DNA of 64,000 nt from Janthinobacterium tructae (GCF_006517255.1 NZ_CP041185.1:5332001-5396000), one strand, 5' to 3'. Shown: positions 1 to 10,069, numbered from the stretch's first letter. Numbers and translations are program-made. Notes: generated by a model from the letters alone, not told the origin.

Positions 1-1025
1 ATGCAGAAGCTGTAGACGGAGCGGCCATTGCTGGCGTGGTGCACCAGCTTGTAGTCGGCAGCACCCAGAATCGGGTGGCCGGCGCTGGGGCCGAAGCGGC
101 AGCTGTCGATCAAGGATTGCGGGTGTTCCACGCGGAAACCGATCGAGAATGGCTTGGCTTCGATGTACACGCCGCGGCGGTGCAGCATCTCGAAGGTGTC
201 GCGTGCGCTGTGGCCGATGGCCAGCACCACGTGGTTGCTGGCGATGGTCTCGCCATTGTCCAGCACCACGCCGCGTACCTGGCCGCCGTCGGCACCGGGC
301 ACGATGTCGAGATCGACCACTTTGCTGCTGAAGCGGTATTCGCCGCCCAGCTGTTCGATATTGGCGCGCATTTCTTCCACCATCTTGACCAGGCGGAAGG
401 TGCCGATGTGCGGCTTGCTCACATACATGATTTCCTCGGGCGCGCCGGCCTTGACGAATTCTGTCAATACCTTGCGGCCGTAGTGCTTGGGATCCTTGAT
501 CTGGCTGTACAGCTTGCCGTCGGAAAAGGTGCCGGCGCCGCCTTCGCCGAACTGCACGTTCGATTCCGGGTTCAGTTCGCGCTTGCGCCAGAAGCCGAAG
601 GTGTCGACCGTGCGTTCGCGCACCTGCTTGCCGCGTTCCAGGATGAGGGGGCGCAAGCCCATCTGCGCCAGGATCAGCGCCACGAACAGGCCGCATGGCC
701 CCGTGCCGATGACGATGGGGCGCGCTTCATGCGTGTGGCCGGCCAGCTGTTCGCCGCCGGCGACGAATTTGTAGTCGGTGTCGGGTGCGGGCATCAGATG
801 GATATCGTGGCCCAGGCGCGCCAGCACGGCCGCCTCATTCTTGACGTCCACATGCAGCGAGTAAATCAACACCACGGCGCTGCGCTTGCGCGCGTCGTAG
901 CTGCGCTTGAAAACGGTAAAGCCGAGCAGCTCGTCCGCGGTAATGCCGAGGCGCGCCAGGATGGCGGCGGGCAGGGCTGCATCGTCGTGTTCGAGGGGGA
1001 GTTTTACTTCATTGAGTCGTAACAT
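1..1025 (-). CDS. FAD-dependent oxidoreductase, 5' part (runs off window start)
   Basis: Read from ATG at 1025 on the minus strand, this frame stays open for 341 codons to the window edge, so only the N-terminal part is present. About 105 N-terminal residues precede a Rossmann dinucleotide-binding motif GTGPCG (residues 107-112) followed by a run ending ILERGKQVRERT, the usual FAD ADP-binding beta-alpha-beta unit. Further on lie FGEGGAGTFSDGKLY and a GFRVEHPQ stretch, typical of the uncharacterised 'FAD-dependent dehydrogenase' family (COG2509). A cytosolic flavin oxidoreductase is likely; substrate unknown. No start closer to the Rossmann motif looks better, and the N-terminal extension is normal for this family. 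The family call is from remembered motifs. Confidence 0.8.
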   Translation of the reverse strand, partial: MLRLNEVKLPLEHDDAALPAAILARLGITADELLGFTVFKRSYDARKRSAVVLIYSLHVDVKNEAAVLARLGHDIHLMPAPDTDYKFVAGGEQLAGHTHEARPIVIGTGPCGLFVALILAQMGLRPLILERGKQVRERTVDTFGFWRKRELNPESNVQFGEGGAGTFSDGKLYSQIKDPKHYGRKVLTEFVKAGAPEEIMYVSKPHIGTFRLVKMVEEMRANIEQLGGEYRFSSKVVDLDIVPGADGGQVRGVVLDNGETIASNHVVLAIGHSARDTFEMLHRRGVYIEAKPFSIGFRVEHPQSLIDSCRFGPSAGHPILGAADYKLVHHASNGRSVYSFC

Positions 1026-1729
1026 GGTGTGTATTTTCAAAAATTGCCGGGCTCCGTATCTAGCAGAGAGTCTGTGGCGCATCGCGCGCCGCGTCGCTAT
1101 TTTACCTGTAAAGACGGGCAGCTTCCGCAACCAGGCCATGGCGCTGGCAGCGGCAGTGCCGCGCTGACTGCATGGCCTGAGCACCCTGCGCGCCACCCGA
1201 CATGCCGGCCGCAGATTTAACAATTGATTGTTTGTGCATTGATATTTTCATGAAAAATGTGTGTGATTCAATATTTCATTTTGATAATAGATGCGCAATC
1301 CATTGAAAAATCTGTTTTGCATCAAAGGTGACGCCAGCGACCTGTGTTTCACGCAGCCGGCCGACTCGCCGCGCGCACTCGCCAACCGTGCTTTTTTGCG
1401 TCGCCTCATAGGAGAATTGCCATGCCAGCCTGCCGAAAAATGGCGAACGCAAGGGCATCTTGGCTGGTGCGTTTTGTCCGCCAGCGACGCAAAGGATGGC
1501 TGGGGACTGTGCGATATCGCCGCATTTTTATGTCAAAAAACAACAAAAAAAGCCTGTTTGGAAATTTTTCATGCAATCGCTAACTGATTCGGCAATGGTA
1601 ATTGACAATATTTTTCTTGTTACAGATACTTACCTGTGTCAAGAGTTACGACACATAAAGTGCCACGCGAGCCGCTGTGATCCAGTCGCTTGGTGTTCAT
1701 TAAAAATTACAAGTTGAGATTGCTAAAAC
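1026..1729. other. Intergenic region, about 700 bp, between divergent genes
   Basis: No convincing gene is visible. The only sizeable frame (plus, 1291-1587, 98 codons) has no recognisable motif and no Shine-Dalgarno sequence. The first third is GC-rich. From about 1215 to 1320 and again from 1530 to 1729 it becomes AT-rich, as expected for promoters of the oxidoreductase (minus) and the TBDR (plus). I looked for a cobalamin riboswitch because a TBDR follows, and did not find the conserved core. Confidence 0.6.
1602..1630 (+). promoter_or_regulatory. Candidate sigma-70 promoter for the TBDR at 1730
   Basis: A perfect -35 TTGACA (1602-1607) is separated by 17 bp from GATACT (1625-1630, 4 of 6 matches to TATAAT). 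Transcription would begin near 1637, giving a leader of roughly 90 nt before the receptor gene. This is a sequence match only. Confidence 0.5.
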
Positions 1730-4531
1730 ATGATGCTGAGTAAACCAAAATTAAGCCCTATCAGTAAGGCGGTGTTTTTTGCTTTGAGCGCCATTGCTGC
1801 CTCCGCCCATGCACAAAACAGCGCAGGTGCCGCAGAGCCGGTCATGCAACGTGTTGAAGTGACTGGTTCGAACATCAAGCGCATGGACACGGAAACTGCT
1901 TCGCCAGTGACCGTCTTGCGTCGCGACGAAATCAAGGCCACCGGTGCAAATACCGTGCGCCAGATTCTCGATACCCTGACGTCGTTCGACACAGGCACCC
2001 TGAAGGATGACGGTTCCTCGAGCAGCTTTGCGCGCGGCGCGTCCGGCGCGTCCATGCGTGGCCTGGGCAAGAGCGCCACGCTGGTGCTGGTGAACGGTCG
2101 CCGCGTGTCGAACTATGCCTTCGCCGATGGCGGCAAGGAAACCTTTGTCAACGTCGATTCGATTCCTGCTGACGCGATCGAGCGTGTGGAAGTGCTGAAA
2201 GATGGCGCATCGGCCGTGTACGGTTCCGACGCCCTCGCCGGCGTGATCAACATCATTACCCGCAAGAGCTACCAAGGCGTCAGCGTGAGCGCCAATTACC
2301 AGCAACCGACCAGCGATAGCCTCGGCAAGCAGACCACTGTTGGTGTGTTGGCTGGTTATGGTGACCTGGAAAAAGACCGCTATAACGTCTTCTTCAACAT
2401 CGAAGGCTACAAGCGCGAGGGTTACAAACTGGCTGACGTGATCGGCAAATATCCTTCCTACCACAAGAAAGTTGTCAGCACCGCTTTCGGCGATCCTTCG
2501 CTGACGTCCTACCCAGGTAACTTGAACCAGGCCGCCGGTGGCGGCAATCCTGCCGTGCGTCAAGCCGTCAAGGGCTGCTCAGTCATCAATGCCACGGGTC
2601 TGTGCACCAGCGACCTGAATGGAATCAACCCATGGTCGGACGGTGCCGAGCGCGTCAACATGTACAGCGCCTTGCACTTCAAGCTCAGTGACACGACGCG
2701 CGGTTTCGCCGAAGTGTCGTACTCGGAAACCCGTACCAACTACGAGCCACTGCCATTCGGCATGGCGGCAGGTTCGCCATGGAACTGGTTCGACGGCAAC
2801 AAGAAGCAATCGCAAAGCGTGCAGAAGCCAAAACTGCCAGCCAATTCGCCTTACAATCCATATAACTTCCCGGTTGGTCTGGACTATCGCTTCATGGACA
2901 GCAACCTGGACTGGTCCGCGCCATCGAAAGCCACACAATACCGCGTCATGGCAGGCCTGGAAGGCACGATTGGCGCCTATGACTGGGAAGCTACGGTTGG
3001 CCGCACCGGCGGTGACGGTACCTCGCGCAACCGCGGCCCGCACCGTGACCGCATGCCTGCCGCTATCGTCAGCGGCGAGTACAAGCTTGGTGGCCAGAAT
3101 AGCGATGCATTGCTGGCGAGCATGTTCCCTGTGATCGGTACCGATGCGGAACTGTCGACCAACTTCCTCGAAGGCAAGCTGAGCGGTGAGCTGATGGCGT
3201 TGCCAGCCGGCCCATTGAGCTTTGCCTTTGGTGCAGAAGTGCGCCAGGAAAAGCAGAAGATCAAGTCGCTCGACAACGTCATGAACGCCGAGATCATCAG
3301 CCAGGGTTCGCTGTGGATCGACGGTCAGCGCACGACGAGCGCCGCTTACATGGAGTTGAATGCGCCAGTCGTCAAAGGCCTGGAGCTGAACGGTGCATTG
3401 CGCCTGGACAAAGCACCCGGCTTCTCGGCACACGTGTCGCCTAAACTGGGCGCCAGCTGGAAAGTCGTGCCACAGTTGTTGTTGCGTGGTACGGTTTCCG
3501 GTGGTTTCCGTGCTCCAAATATCCCGGAAACCCTGGGTAAAGTGGGCTTGACCGGCTTCTTCAACAGCTCGCTGGATCCAAAGCGTTGCGATACGGCAAC
3601 TGCCATTCGCGATATCCTGCGTAACGGCAATGCCAGCGACAAGGCAGATGCAACCACCGCCTACAACTCGGGTTGCCTGACGTCGATCCCGGCCATGATT
3701 TCGTCGAGCTCGACCCTGAAACCGGAAACCTCGCGCAGCATCACGGTAGGTTTCGTGGCTGAGCCGGTCAAGAACTTCACCATTGCACTCGATTACTTCA
3801 AGATCGAACGCAAGGACCAGATCGACTACCGCGACGTGCCGTATGTGCTGGAGCGTGAAGACAATGCCGGTTATTCGGACAAACTGGTGCGCAACCCAAT
3901 CAGCGACACCGACCGTCGCCTGGCTGCCCGCGCCAACACGCTGAAGCCAGGTTCGAACATCGCCTGGGGTGCAGGTACCATCCAGTCGCTGTTGCTGAGC
4001 TATGAAAACTTCGGCAAGACCGATTCGCAAGGCGTGGATATCGACTTGAACGGCCGCATCTCGGCAGGCGAGTACGGTACCGTGACCCTGGGTCTGGCGA
4101 GCACCGTTTCCCTGAAACTGCGTAGCTGGGATATCGATGCCAATACATACCGTCCTAACACGGTAGGCAACCTGGGCGTGCCTCGTGTCGTGTCGGTGCT
4201 CAGCGCCGCATGGCGCAAGGGTCCGATGACGGCTGGCGTGCGCGTCAACTACACTTCGGCCCAGTCCTTGAACTACGACGAGACGGATGAAGCGCGTTGG
4301 GGCGAAGCTGGTTGCCGTAAGGCACTGGCAGCGCTGGACGCCAATGATCTGTCGTGCCGCGTTGCCAGCGATGTACGTACTGATTTGAACTTTGCTTACA
4401 CGGGCATCAAAAACCTGCGTTTGCTGGCGAACATCAACAACGTCTTCGAACGCGACCGTCCGATGAACGTGCGTACCGGCTACGTGTGGCGTCCACGCAC
4501 CCTGAAAGTGGGTGCCGAGTACACGTTTTAA
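1730..4531 (+). CDS. TonB-dependent outer-membrane receptor (TBDR)
   Basis: A 933-residue outer-membrane active transporter. A signal peptide (about residues 1-28, ending AHA|QN) is followed by the TonB-box-like segment VEVTGSNIKR. The plug domain holds SMRGLGKSATLVLVNGRRV and ERVEVLKDGASAVYGSDALAGVINI. A long beta-barrel follows and ends in aromatic GAEYTF, the usual C-terminal Phe for outer-membrane assembly. It belongs to the Oar/large-TBDR class common in Oxalobacteraceae and resembles the four TBDRs at 19.8-33.0 kb in the plug. The ligand cannot be told from sequence; candidates are siderophores, peptides or oligosaccharides. Two adjacent ATGs (1730 and 1733) are possible starts. It appears monocistronic, with a promoter at 1602 and a terminator at 4608. 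Confidence 0.9.
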   Translation: MMLSKPKLSPISKAVFFALSAIAASAHAQNSAGAAEPVMQRVEVTGSNIKRMDTETASPVTVLRRDEIKATGANTVRQILDTLTSFDTGTLKDDGSSSSFARGASGASMRGLGKSATLVLVNGRRVSNYAFADGGKETFVNVDSIPADAIERVEVLKDGASAVYGSDALAGVINIITRKSYQGVSVSANYQQPTSDSLGKQTTVGVLAGYGDLEKDRYNVFFNIEGYKREGYKLADVIGKYPSYHKKVVSTAFGDPSLTSYPGNLNQAAGGGNPAVRQAVKGCSVINATGLCTSDLNGINPWSDGAERVNMYSALHFKLSDTTRGFAEVSYSETRTNYEPLPFGMAAGSPWNWFDGNKKQSQSVQKPKLPANSPYNPYNFPVGLDYRFMDSNLDWSAPSKATQYRVMAGLEGTIGAYDWEATVGRTGGDGTSRNRGPHRDRMPAAIVSGEYKLGGQNSDALLASMFPVIGTDAELSTNFLEGKLSGELMALPAGPLSFAFGAEVRQEKQKIKSLDNVMNAEIISQGSLWIDGQRTTSAAYMELNAPVVKGLELNGALRLDKAPGFSAHVSPKLGASWKVVPQLLLRGTVSGGFRAPNIPETLGKVGLTGFFNSSLDPKRCDTATAIRDILRNGNASDKADATTAYNSGCLTSIPAMISSSSTLKPETSRSITVGFVAEPVKNFTIALDYFKIERKDQIDYRDVPYVLEREDNAGYSDKLVRNPISDTDRRLAARANTLKPGSNIAWGAGTIQSLLLSYENFGKTDSQGVDIDLNGRISAGEYGTVTLGLASTVSLKLRSWDIDANTYRPNTVGNLGVPRVVSVLSAAWRKGPMTAGVRVNYTSAQSLNYDETDEARWGEAGCRKALAALDANDLSCRVASDVRTDLNFAYTGIKNLRLLANINNVFERDRPMNVRTGYVWRPRTLKVGAEYTF

Positions 4532-4577
4532 TTAGACAGCCTGGACGGCGCCGGCAAGGGCCGTCCACTGATCTGGC

Positions 4578-4638
4578 GTGACATCGCTACGATGTCGCGT
4601 CACTGGCGCAGTGCGGGAAACCGTACTGCGTTTTTTTT
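4578..4638 (+). terminator. Tandem hairpins, the second a rho-independent terminator
   Basis: A 7-bp hairpin (GACATCG, 4580-4586, with CGATGTC, 4590-4596) is followed by a 9-bp stem with one GU pair: GCAGTGCGG (4608-4616) and CCGTACTGC (4621-4629). Eight T residues (4631-4638) come next. The position just after the TBDR stop fits termination of that gene. It abuts the convergent rsmE end. Confidence 0.85.
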
Positions 4639-4645
4639 ATGCTAT

Positions 4646-5371
4646 TTACATACCGTCCCACAAGGCGCCCAGGGTGGCCAGCGCCGTCAGGCCCGCCGTC
4701 TCGGTGCGCAGGATGCGCGGCCCCATGGACAGGCCGATGGCGCCGGCGGCCAGGGCCGCTTTTTCTTCCGCTTCCGAAAATCCGCCTTCCGGTCCCACCA
4801 TCACCGTAATCGCTTGCGGCGGCTGGTGGCGCGCCCAGTCTGCCAGCGACTGCTGCGCGCGCGGCGTCAGGATGATGCGCTTATGCAAATCTTGCTGGCT
4901 GCTCCAGCTATTGAAGTCTTGCAAGGGCGCCAGCTGCGCCAGGCGGTTGCGTCCGCATTGTTCCGAGGCGGAGACGATGATGCCTTGCCAGTGCGCGAGC
5001 TTCTTCTCGGCCCGCTCGCTGGACAGGCGCACCACGCAGCGCTGCGCCGCCAGCGGCACGATGCCGGCCGCGCCCAGTTCGATGGCTTTTTCGATGATCC
5101 AGTCCATTTTCGATGCTTCCGGCAGCGCCTGCGCCAGGGTCACGGCATACGGCAGTTCCGCTTCGCGCGCCACGTGCGCCTGGATTTCCGCCGTCACGCT
5201 GCGCTTGGCGACCGCCACCAGGCTGGCTTGCACTTCGCCGCCTTCGCCATTGAACAGGGTGATGACGTCGCCCGGCGCCAGGCGCACGACCTGGATATGG
5301 TGGGCGACTGCCTCCGGCAGGGAGACGGTGGCGCCGGCGACGAGCGGCTGGGGGCAGAAAAAACGCGGCAT
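4646..5371 (-). CDS. rsmE: 16S rRNA (uracil1498-N3)-methyltransferase RsmE
   Basis: A 241-residue SPOUT-class methyltransferase that transfers a methyl group from S-adenosylmethionine to N3 of U1498 in 16S rRNA. The N-terminal PUA-like part begins MPRFFCPQPL. Family signatures visible are EKAIELGAAGIVPL in the middle, then VMVGPEGGFSEAE and LGPRILRTETA-type residues (here MGPRILRTETA) near the C-terminus, which form the trefoil knot that binds the cofactor. The ATG at 5371 is chosen because the longer reading frame upstream is antisense to tkt and shows no conservation. Length matches the family (about 240-250). It is divergent from tkt. Confidence 0.95.
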   Translation of the reverse strand: MPRFFCPQPLVAGATVSLPEAVAHHIQVVRLAPGDVITLFNGEGGEVQASLVAVAKRSVTAEIQAHVAREAELPYAVTLAQALPEASKMDWIIEKAIELGAAGIVPLAAQRCVVRLSSERAEKKLAHWQGIIVSASEQCGRNRLAQLAPLQDFNSWSSQQDLHKRIILTPRAQQSLADWARHQPPQAITVMVGPEGGFSEAEEKAALAAGAIGLSMGPRILRTETAGLTALATLGALWDGM

Positions 5372-5557
5372 GCAAATCCTCAACGGGGGTAAGTGGGGTG
5401 GAAAGACGTCAAAGTATAGCCATTTGGCGGGCCAGTACGCCGCAATTCTAATTTGCAGCCCCCCAGTCTGGTAAAATAGTTGACTACAGAAAGCAGCCGG
5501 CTTCCCTGTCCGCGCTGTTGCAAACGAATCCCAAACTCGCGACTGACCCACACCATC

Positions 5558-7555
5558 ATGACAACTACGCTCCCGACTACCAAAATGGCCAATGCGATCC
5601 GCGCACTGGCAATGGACGCTGTACAAAAGGCCAACTCCGGCCATCCAGGCATGCCGATGGGCATGGCCGAGATCGCAGTTGCCCTGTGGAGTGGTCACTA
5701 CCGCCACAATCCAGCGAATCCAAAATGGCAGAATCGCGACCGTTTCCTGTTGTCGAACGGCCACGGCTCCATGCTGCACTATGCGCTGCTGCACCTGACG
5801 GGCTACGACCTGTCGATGGATGACATCAAGGCCTTCCGCCAGATGCATTCGAAAACCCCGGGCCACCCGGAAGTCGATGTCACGCCAGGAGTGGAAACGA
5901 CCACCGGCCCGCTGGGCCAGGGCATCGCCAACGCGGTCGGCATGGCCCTGTCGGAGCAATTGCTGGCTGCTGAATTCAACAAGCCTGGCCACGACATCGT
6001 CAACCACTACACCTACGCCTTCGTCGGCGACGGTTGCCTGATGGAAGGTATTTCGCACGAAGTGTGCGCGCTGGCCGGCACCCTGGGCTTGAACAAGCTG
6101 ATCGCCCTGTACGACGACAACGGCATTTCCATCGATGGCAAAGTCGAAGGCTGGTTCACGGACGACACCCCGGCCCGCTTCGAAGCGTACGGCTGGAACG
6201 TCATCCGCGCCGTCGACGGGCATGACGTTGCCGCCGTGGCTGCCGCCATCGCCGCCGCCAAGACCGCCAGCAAACCAACCCTGATCTGCTGCAAGACCAT
6301 CATCGGCAAGGGTTCGCCGAACCTGCAAGGCGGCGACAAGGTCCACGGCGCCGCGCTGGGCGACAAAGAAATCGCTGCCGTGCGCGAATACATCGGCTGG
6401 GATGCCGCACCGTTCGAGATGCCGGCCGACGTGTACGCAGCCTGGGATGCGAAGCAACAGGGCGCCCTGCTGGAAGCGGACTGGAACGAGCGTTTCGCCG
6501 CCTACAGCCGCGAATTCCCGCAACAAGCCGCTGAACTGACCCGCCGCATGCAGGGCGAGTTGCCACAGGCATTCGAAGCGGCCCTGAGCGCCGCCATCGC
6601 TTCCTGCGTCGAGAAGAAAGAAAACATCGCCACCCGCAAGGCCAGCCAGAACGCCATCCAGGCGCTGGCGTCGTCGCTGCCGGAATTCCTCGGCGGCTCG
6701 GCCGACCTGACCGGTTCGAACCTGACCAACTGGAAAGAGTGCGTGGCCGTGCGTTCGGGCCAGCCTGGCAACCATATCAACTACGGCGTGCGCGAATTCG
6801 GCATGAGCGCCATCATGAACGGCATCACCTTGCACGGCGGCTACATCCCGTTCGGCGCCACGTTCCTGACGTTCTCCGACTACAGCCGCAATGCCCTGCG
6901 CATGGCCGCGCTGATGAAACTGCGTTCGATCTTCGTGTTCACCCACGATTCGATCGGCCTGGGCGAAGACGGCCCGACGCACCAATCGGTTGAGCACGTC
7001 TCGTCGATGCGTTTGATCCCGAACCTGGACAACTGGCGTCCATGCGACACCGTCGAGTCGGCTGCTGCCTGGGGCGCCGCCGTGCGCCGCAAGGATGGCC
7101 CGTCGACCCTGATCTTCTCGCGCCAGAACCTGCCGTACCAGGAGCGTTCCAGCGAGCAAATTGAAAATATCTACCGCGGCGGCTATGTGCTGAACGACGT
7201 GGCGGACGCCAAGGCGATCCTGATCGCTACCGGTTCCGAAGTGGAACTGGCTGTCGCTGCCGCCAGCGCGCTGGCCTCGGAAGGCATCAACGTGCGCGTG
7301 GTATCGATGCCGTCGACCGACGTGTATGACCGCCAGGACGCCGCCTACAAGGCCAGCGTGTTGACGAAGGGCGTGCCGCGCGTGGCCATCGAAGCGGGCG
7401 TGACCAGCTTCTGGTACAAATACGTGGGCCTGGAAGGCGCCGTGGTCGGTATCGACACGTTCGGCGAATCGGCGCCTGCCGGCGTGCTGTTCAAGCATTT
7501 CGGTTTCACGGTCGAGAACGTTGTCGCCAAGGTGAAAGCCGTTATCGCTGGCTAA
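5558..7555 (+). CDS. tkt: Transketolase
   Basis: A 665-residue thiamine-diphosphate enzyme that moves two-carbon ketol units between sugar phosphates in the pentose phosphate and Calvin-type pathways. Visible motifs are [17 protein letters not shown] near the N-terminus, the ThDP/metal motif [12 protein letters not shown] (about residues 155-166), and [15 protein letters not shown] with the catalytic-site His in the pyrimidine-binding half. The C-terminal domain carries [11 protein letters not shown]. The ATG at 5558 gives the usual length (E. coli TktA has 663). The frame is open upstream to 5480 but lacks family similarity there. It is followed after 76 bp by gap, a usual pairing of central-carbon genes in Burkholderiales. 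Confidence 0.96.
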   Translation: MTTTLPTTKMANAIRALAMDAVQKANSGHPGMPMGMAEIAVALWSGHYRHNPANPKWQNRDRFLLSNGHGSMLHYALLHLTGYDLSMDDIKAFRQMHSKTPGHPEVDVTPGVETTTGPLGQGIANAVGMALSEQLLAAEFNKPGHDIVNHYTYAFVGDGCLMEGISHEVCALAGTLGLNKLIALYDDNGISIDGKVEGWFTDDTPARFEAYGWNVIRAVDGHDVAAVAAAIAAAKTASKPTLICCKTIIGKGSPNLQGGDKVHGAALGDKEIAAVREYIGWDAAPFEMPADVYAAWDAKQQGALLEADWNERFAAYSREFPQQAAELTRRMQGELPQAFEAALSAAIASCVEKKENIATRKASQNAIQALASSLPEFLGGSADLTGSNLTNWKECVAVRSGQPGNHINYGVREFGMSAIMNGITLHGGYIPFGATFLTFSDYSRNALRMAALMKLRSIFVFTHDSIGLGEDGPTHQSVEHVSSMRLIPNLDNWRPCDTVESAAAWGAAVRRKDGPSTLIFSRQNLPYQERSSEQIENIYRGGYVLNDVADAKAILIATGSEVELAVAAASALASEGINVRVVSMPSTDVYDRQDAAYKASVLTKGVPRVAIEAGVTSFWYKYVGLEGAVVGIDTFGESAPAGVLFKHFGFTVENVVAKVKAVIAG

Positions 7556-7572
7556 TATTGATTTTTAACGGT

Positions 7573-7593
7573 CCTGGCGATGTGCTCGCCAGG
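7573..7593 (+). other. Intercistronic hairpin between tkt and gap
   Basis: A perfect 8-bp inverted repeat, CCTGGCGA (7573-7580) and TCGCCAGG (7586-7593), with a 5-nt loop and no T tract. It could protect or process the tkt 3' end, or act as a weak terminator, within a tkt-gap transcript. Confidence 0.55.
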
Positions 7594-7631
7594 GGCGTGC
7601 ATGTACCTTCTTTTTTAATCAGGAGCAGAGT

Positions 7632-8642
7632 ATGACGATCAAAGTTGCAATCAATGGCTACGGCCGCATCGGCCGTAATGTGTTGCGCGCTTTCTATGAA
7701 GGCGGCAAGAAACAGGACATCCAGATCGTTGCCATCAACGACCTGGGCGATGCCAAATCGAACGCCCACCTGACCCGCTACGATACCGCGCACGGCAAGT
7801 TCCCGGGCACGGTTACCGTCGAAGGCGACAACATGATCGTCAATGGCGATCCGATCCGCGTGTTTGCACAGCGCAATCCTGCTGAAATCCCATGGGGCGA
7901 GCTGGGCGTGGACGTCGTGCTGGAGTGCACGGGCTTCTTTACCACCAAAGAGAAAGCTTCGGCTCACTTGAAGGGCGGCGCGAAAAAAGTCATCATCTCG
8001 GCACCAGGCGGCAAGGACGTCGATGCGACCGTCGTGTTCGGCGTCAACCACTCGGTACTGAAATCGACCGACACCGTCATCTCGAACGCATCGTGCACCA
8101 CCAACTGCCTGGCACCGCTGGTCAAGCCACTCAACGACGCCATCGGCATCGAAACGGGCCTGATGACCACCGTGCACGCCTACACCAACGACCAGGTGCT
8201 GTCCGACGTGATGCATGAAGACCTGCGCCGCGCCCGTTCGGCCACCATGAGCATGATCCCGACCAAGACGGGCGCTGCTGCCGCCGTTGGCCTGGTGCTG
8301 CCTGAGCTGAATGGCAAGCTGGACGGCTTCGCCATCCGCGTGCCGACCATCAACGTCTCGCTGGTCGACCTGACCTTCATCGCCAAGCGCGACACCACGG
8401 TGGAAGAAGTCAACGCGCTGATGAAAACCGCATCGGAAGGCGCCCTGGAAGGCATCCTGACGTACCAGACCGAACCGCTGGTATCGATCGACTTCAACCA
8501 TAACCCGGCTTCGTCGAACTTCGATTCGACCCTGACCAAGGTATCGGGCCGTCTGGTGAAAGTATCGTCGTGGTACGACAATGAGTGGGGTTTCTCGAAC
8601 CGCATGCTCGACACCACCGTCGCACTGATGTCGGCCAAGTAA
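7632..8642 (+). CDS. gap: Glyceraldehyde-3-phosphate dehydrogenase, type I
   Basis: A 336-residue NAD-dependent enzyme of glycolysis and gluconeogenesis. It converts glyceraldehyde-3-phosphate and phosphate to 1,3-bisphosphoglycerate. The N-terminal Rossmann motif is [14 protein letters not shown]. The active site is [13 protein letters not shown] with nucleophile Cys155. The phosphate-binding and C-terminal signatures [14 protein letters not shown] and [13 protein letters not shown] are present. A good Shine-Dalgarno (AGGAG, about 7622) precedes the ATG. Length is canonical. A strong terminator follows at 8659. No second gap-like gene is seen in the window. Confidence 0.97.
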   Translation: MTIKVAINGYGRIGRNVLRAFYEGGKKQDIQIVAINDLGDAKSNAHLTRYDTAHGKFPGTVTVEGDNMIVNGDPIRVFAQRNPAEIPWGELGVDVVLECTGFFTTKEKASAHLKGGAKKVIISAPGGKDVDATVVFGVNHSVLKSTDTVISNASCTTNCLAPLVKPLNDAIGIETGLMTTVHAYTNDQVLSDVMHEDLRRARSATMSMIPTKTGAAAAVGLVLPELNGKLDGFAIRVPTINVSLVDLTFIAKRDTTVEEVNALMKTASEGALEGILTYQTEPLVSIDFNHNPASSNFDSTLTKVSGRLVKVSSWYDNEWGFSNRMLDTTVALMSAK

Positions 8643-8658
8643 TTCCTGGCTAGCCTGC

Positions 8659-8685
8659 AAAAAACGCCCTTCGGGGCGTTTTTTT
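8659..8685. terminator. Bidirectional rho-independent terminator after gap
   Basis: A six-base A run, then ACGCCC and GGGCGT around a TTCG tetraloop, then seven Ts. It ends gap on the plus strand. Because the A run becomes a T run on the other strand, it also serves the convergent gene at 8684-9466, whose stop codon lies inside it. Confidence 0.92.
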
Positions 8686-9466
8686 ATTCGTGGCCGTGCG
8701 AATAAAAGCGGCGCCGGTAGAAGCGCCACAGCACGCGCAGGTCGCGCAGCACGGGTACGCCGGACAGCAGGGTCAGCACGCCGGCGAGCAGGATGGTGGC
8801 GGCCGGAAAGCCGATGTGCTTGAAGGCCAGTGCGCCGCTGACGCCGCCGATGAAAAAGCAGCTGATCAAGAGGCTGTGCGTTCTCAGCTTGCCGCGGTTG
8901 ACCTTGACCATGCGGTCCGGCAGGTGGCGCCGGTTGTAATACGCCATCTTGCCCAGTTCGATGCCGATATCGGTGGACAGGCCCGTCACGTGCGTGGTGC
9001 GGATGACGGCGCCCGAAATCTTGGTGATGATGGCGTTTTGCAAACCCATGACAAAGCACAACAGCAAGATGGTGACGGGGCCCAGCACGTCGGGCATGGT
9101 GGCCAGATAATTGCCCGTCAGGCCGAACAGCAATAACAGGGCCGCTTCCAGCAGCAGGCTGGCGGCAAACTGGCTGTGCAGCCGGCGCCGTTTGCCCCAG
9201 TTCACCATGATGGCGGTCACAGCCGCACCGCTGACAAAGGCCAGCCAGGCGCCCAGCGCGGCCAGGGCCAGCGTGATATTGCCCAGCGCCAGGTCATCGG
9301 CCATGCCGGAAACGATGCCCGTCATGTGCGAAGTGTAGCCGCCGATGGCCAGAAAGCCGCCCGCATTCACGGCGCCGGCCACCAGCGCCAGCACGCAACC
9401 GAGCTGCAGGTTGGCTTGCGTATCGCGTGCCGATCCGCTCAGGCGGGACAGGTAATGGAGCGGCAT
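8684..9466 (-). CDS. DUF1275 (YoaK-family) inner-membrane protein
   Basis: A 260-residue integral membrane protein of the YoaK/DUF1275 family; no reaction is established for the family. The N-terminal core has the family-typical VAGAVNAGGFLAIGGYTSHMTGIVSGMADDLALGN split over the first two helices (about residues 29-63). Further hydrophobic segments lie near residues 65-87, 100-125, 130-150, 205-225 and 228-245, so about six spans are expected. Conserved GLQNAIITKISG and RTTHVTGLSTDIGIELG stretches support the assignment. The C-terminus is basic (WRFYRRRFYSHGHE). It lies 27 bp downstream of the Cache protein gene on the same strand and may be cotranscribed. Confidence 0.85.
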   Translation of the reverse strand: MPLHYLSRLSGSARDTQANLQLGCVLALVAGAVNAGGFLAIGGYTSHMTGIVSGMADDLALGNITLALAALGAWLAFVSGAAVTAIMVNWGKRRRLHSQFAASLLLEAALLLLFGLTGNYLATMPDVLGPVTILLLCFVMGLQNAIITKISGAVIRTTHVTGLSTDIGIELGKMAYYNRRHLPDRMVKVNRGKLRTHSLLISCFFIGGVSGALAFKHIGFPAATILLAGVLTLLSGVPVLRDLRVLWRFYRRRFYSHGHE

Positions 9467-9493
9467 GCGGGCGTGGTTTCCTCTTGCCGTGGC

Positions 9494-9970
9494 TTATTTA
9501 TAGATGCCGGAACCGACAATCATATTGTCGACCCGTTCGATGTAGCCGGATTTTTGCTCGACCACCTTGGTCAGCGGATTGGGCCACTTGAAGTCTACCC
9601 AGCCGCGTCCGGCCGGCGTATTGGCCGTGGTGATCAGCGACTTGACGATGGCCTTGCCTTCATTGTCCTTCAGGTCGATCAGGTTCTTGCCGACCATCTT
9701 GGGATTGTTGCCGTGCGCCAGGGTGACACCGTTCATGTCGTACACATAAATGTACAGGTCGCGGTCATGGAAGCTGGTGTTGGCGGGATCGGCAATGGCG
9801 GCAAAGGCCTTTTCCTTGCCATCGGCCTTGATCATGGCCACGGCGCGCTTGGTCATGGCGATGGCTTCGTCCGCGCTGCCCTTGGGGGCTGCCCAAGCCG
9901 CTGCCGGCATGGCGCAGAGGATGAAACTGGCAACGAGGGCTTGGATGCCCGTTTTTACACTCGTCTTCAT
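9494..9970 (-). CDS. Periplasmic single-Cache-domain protein
   Basis: A 158-residue exported protein. The signal peptide covers about residues 1-27 (AWA|APKG). The remainder resembles a stand-alone single Cache (sCache_2-like) ligand-binding domain: a helix with EAIAMTKRAVAMIK, then HDRDLYIYVYDMNGVTLAHGNNPKMVGKNLIDLKD and GRGWVDFKWPNP (both partly conserved), ending VERVDN-like IERVDNMIVGSGIYK. Such domains are usually the sensor part of chemoreceptors or kinases. Here there is no transmembrane anchor or output domain, so it would act as a free periplasmic binding protein. Ligand unknown. It sits between the DUF1275 gene and glnE, all on the minus strand. Confidence 0.8.
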   Translation of the reverse strand: MKTSVKTGIQALVASFILCAMPAAAWAAPKGSADEAIAMTKRAVAMIKADGKEKAFAAIADPANTSFHDRDLYIYVYDMNGVTLAHGNNPKMVGKNLIDLKDNEGKAIVKSLITTANTPAGRGWVDFKWPNPLTKVVEQKSGYIERVDNMIVGSGIYK

Positions 9971-10069
9971 ACGCTGTCTCCTGGGATGATAGGCAACCCC
10001 GGCGCGGCCGGTTGTACGGCACTACTGGGAAGTGGAATTGCCTGTACGTATCATACGCCGCCGCCGGGC

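Noticed and set aside
1291..1587. 98-codon ORF before the TBDR
   Set aside because: No Shine-Dalgarno, no motif, overlapped by other short frames.
1640..1729. Cobalamin riboswitch before the first TBDR
   Set aside because: A GCCGCTG segment recalls the B12 box, but the rest of the conserved core is missing.
5453..5477. tkt promoter TTGCAG / TAAAAT
   Set aside because: The spacing is only 13 bp, too short for sigma-70.
4646..7498. 950-codon minus-strand ORF
   Set aside because: Only its 3' end (4646-5371) is rsmE. The rest is antisense to tkt, which has full family motifs.
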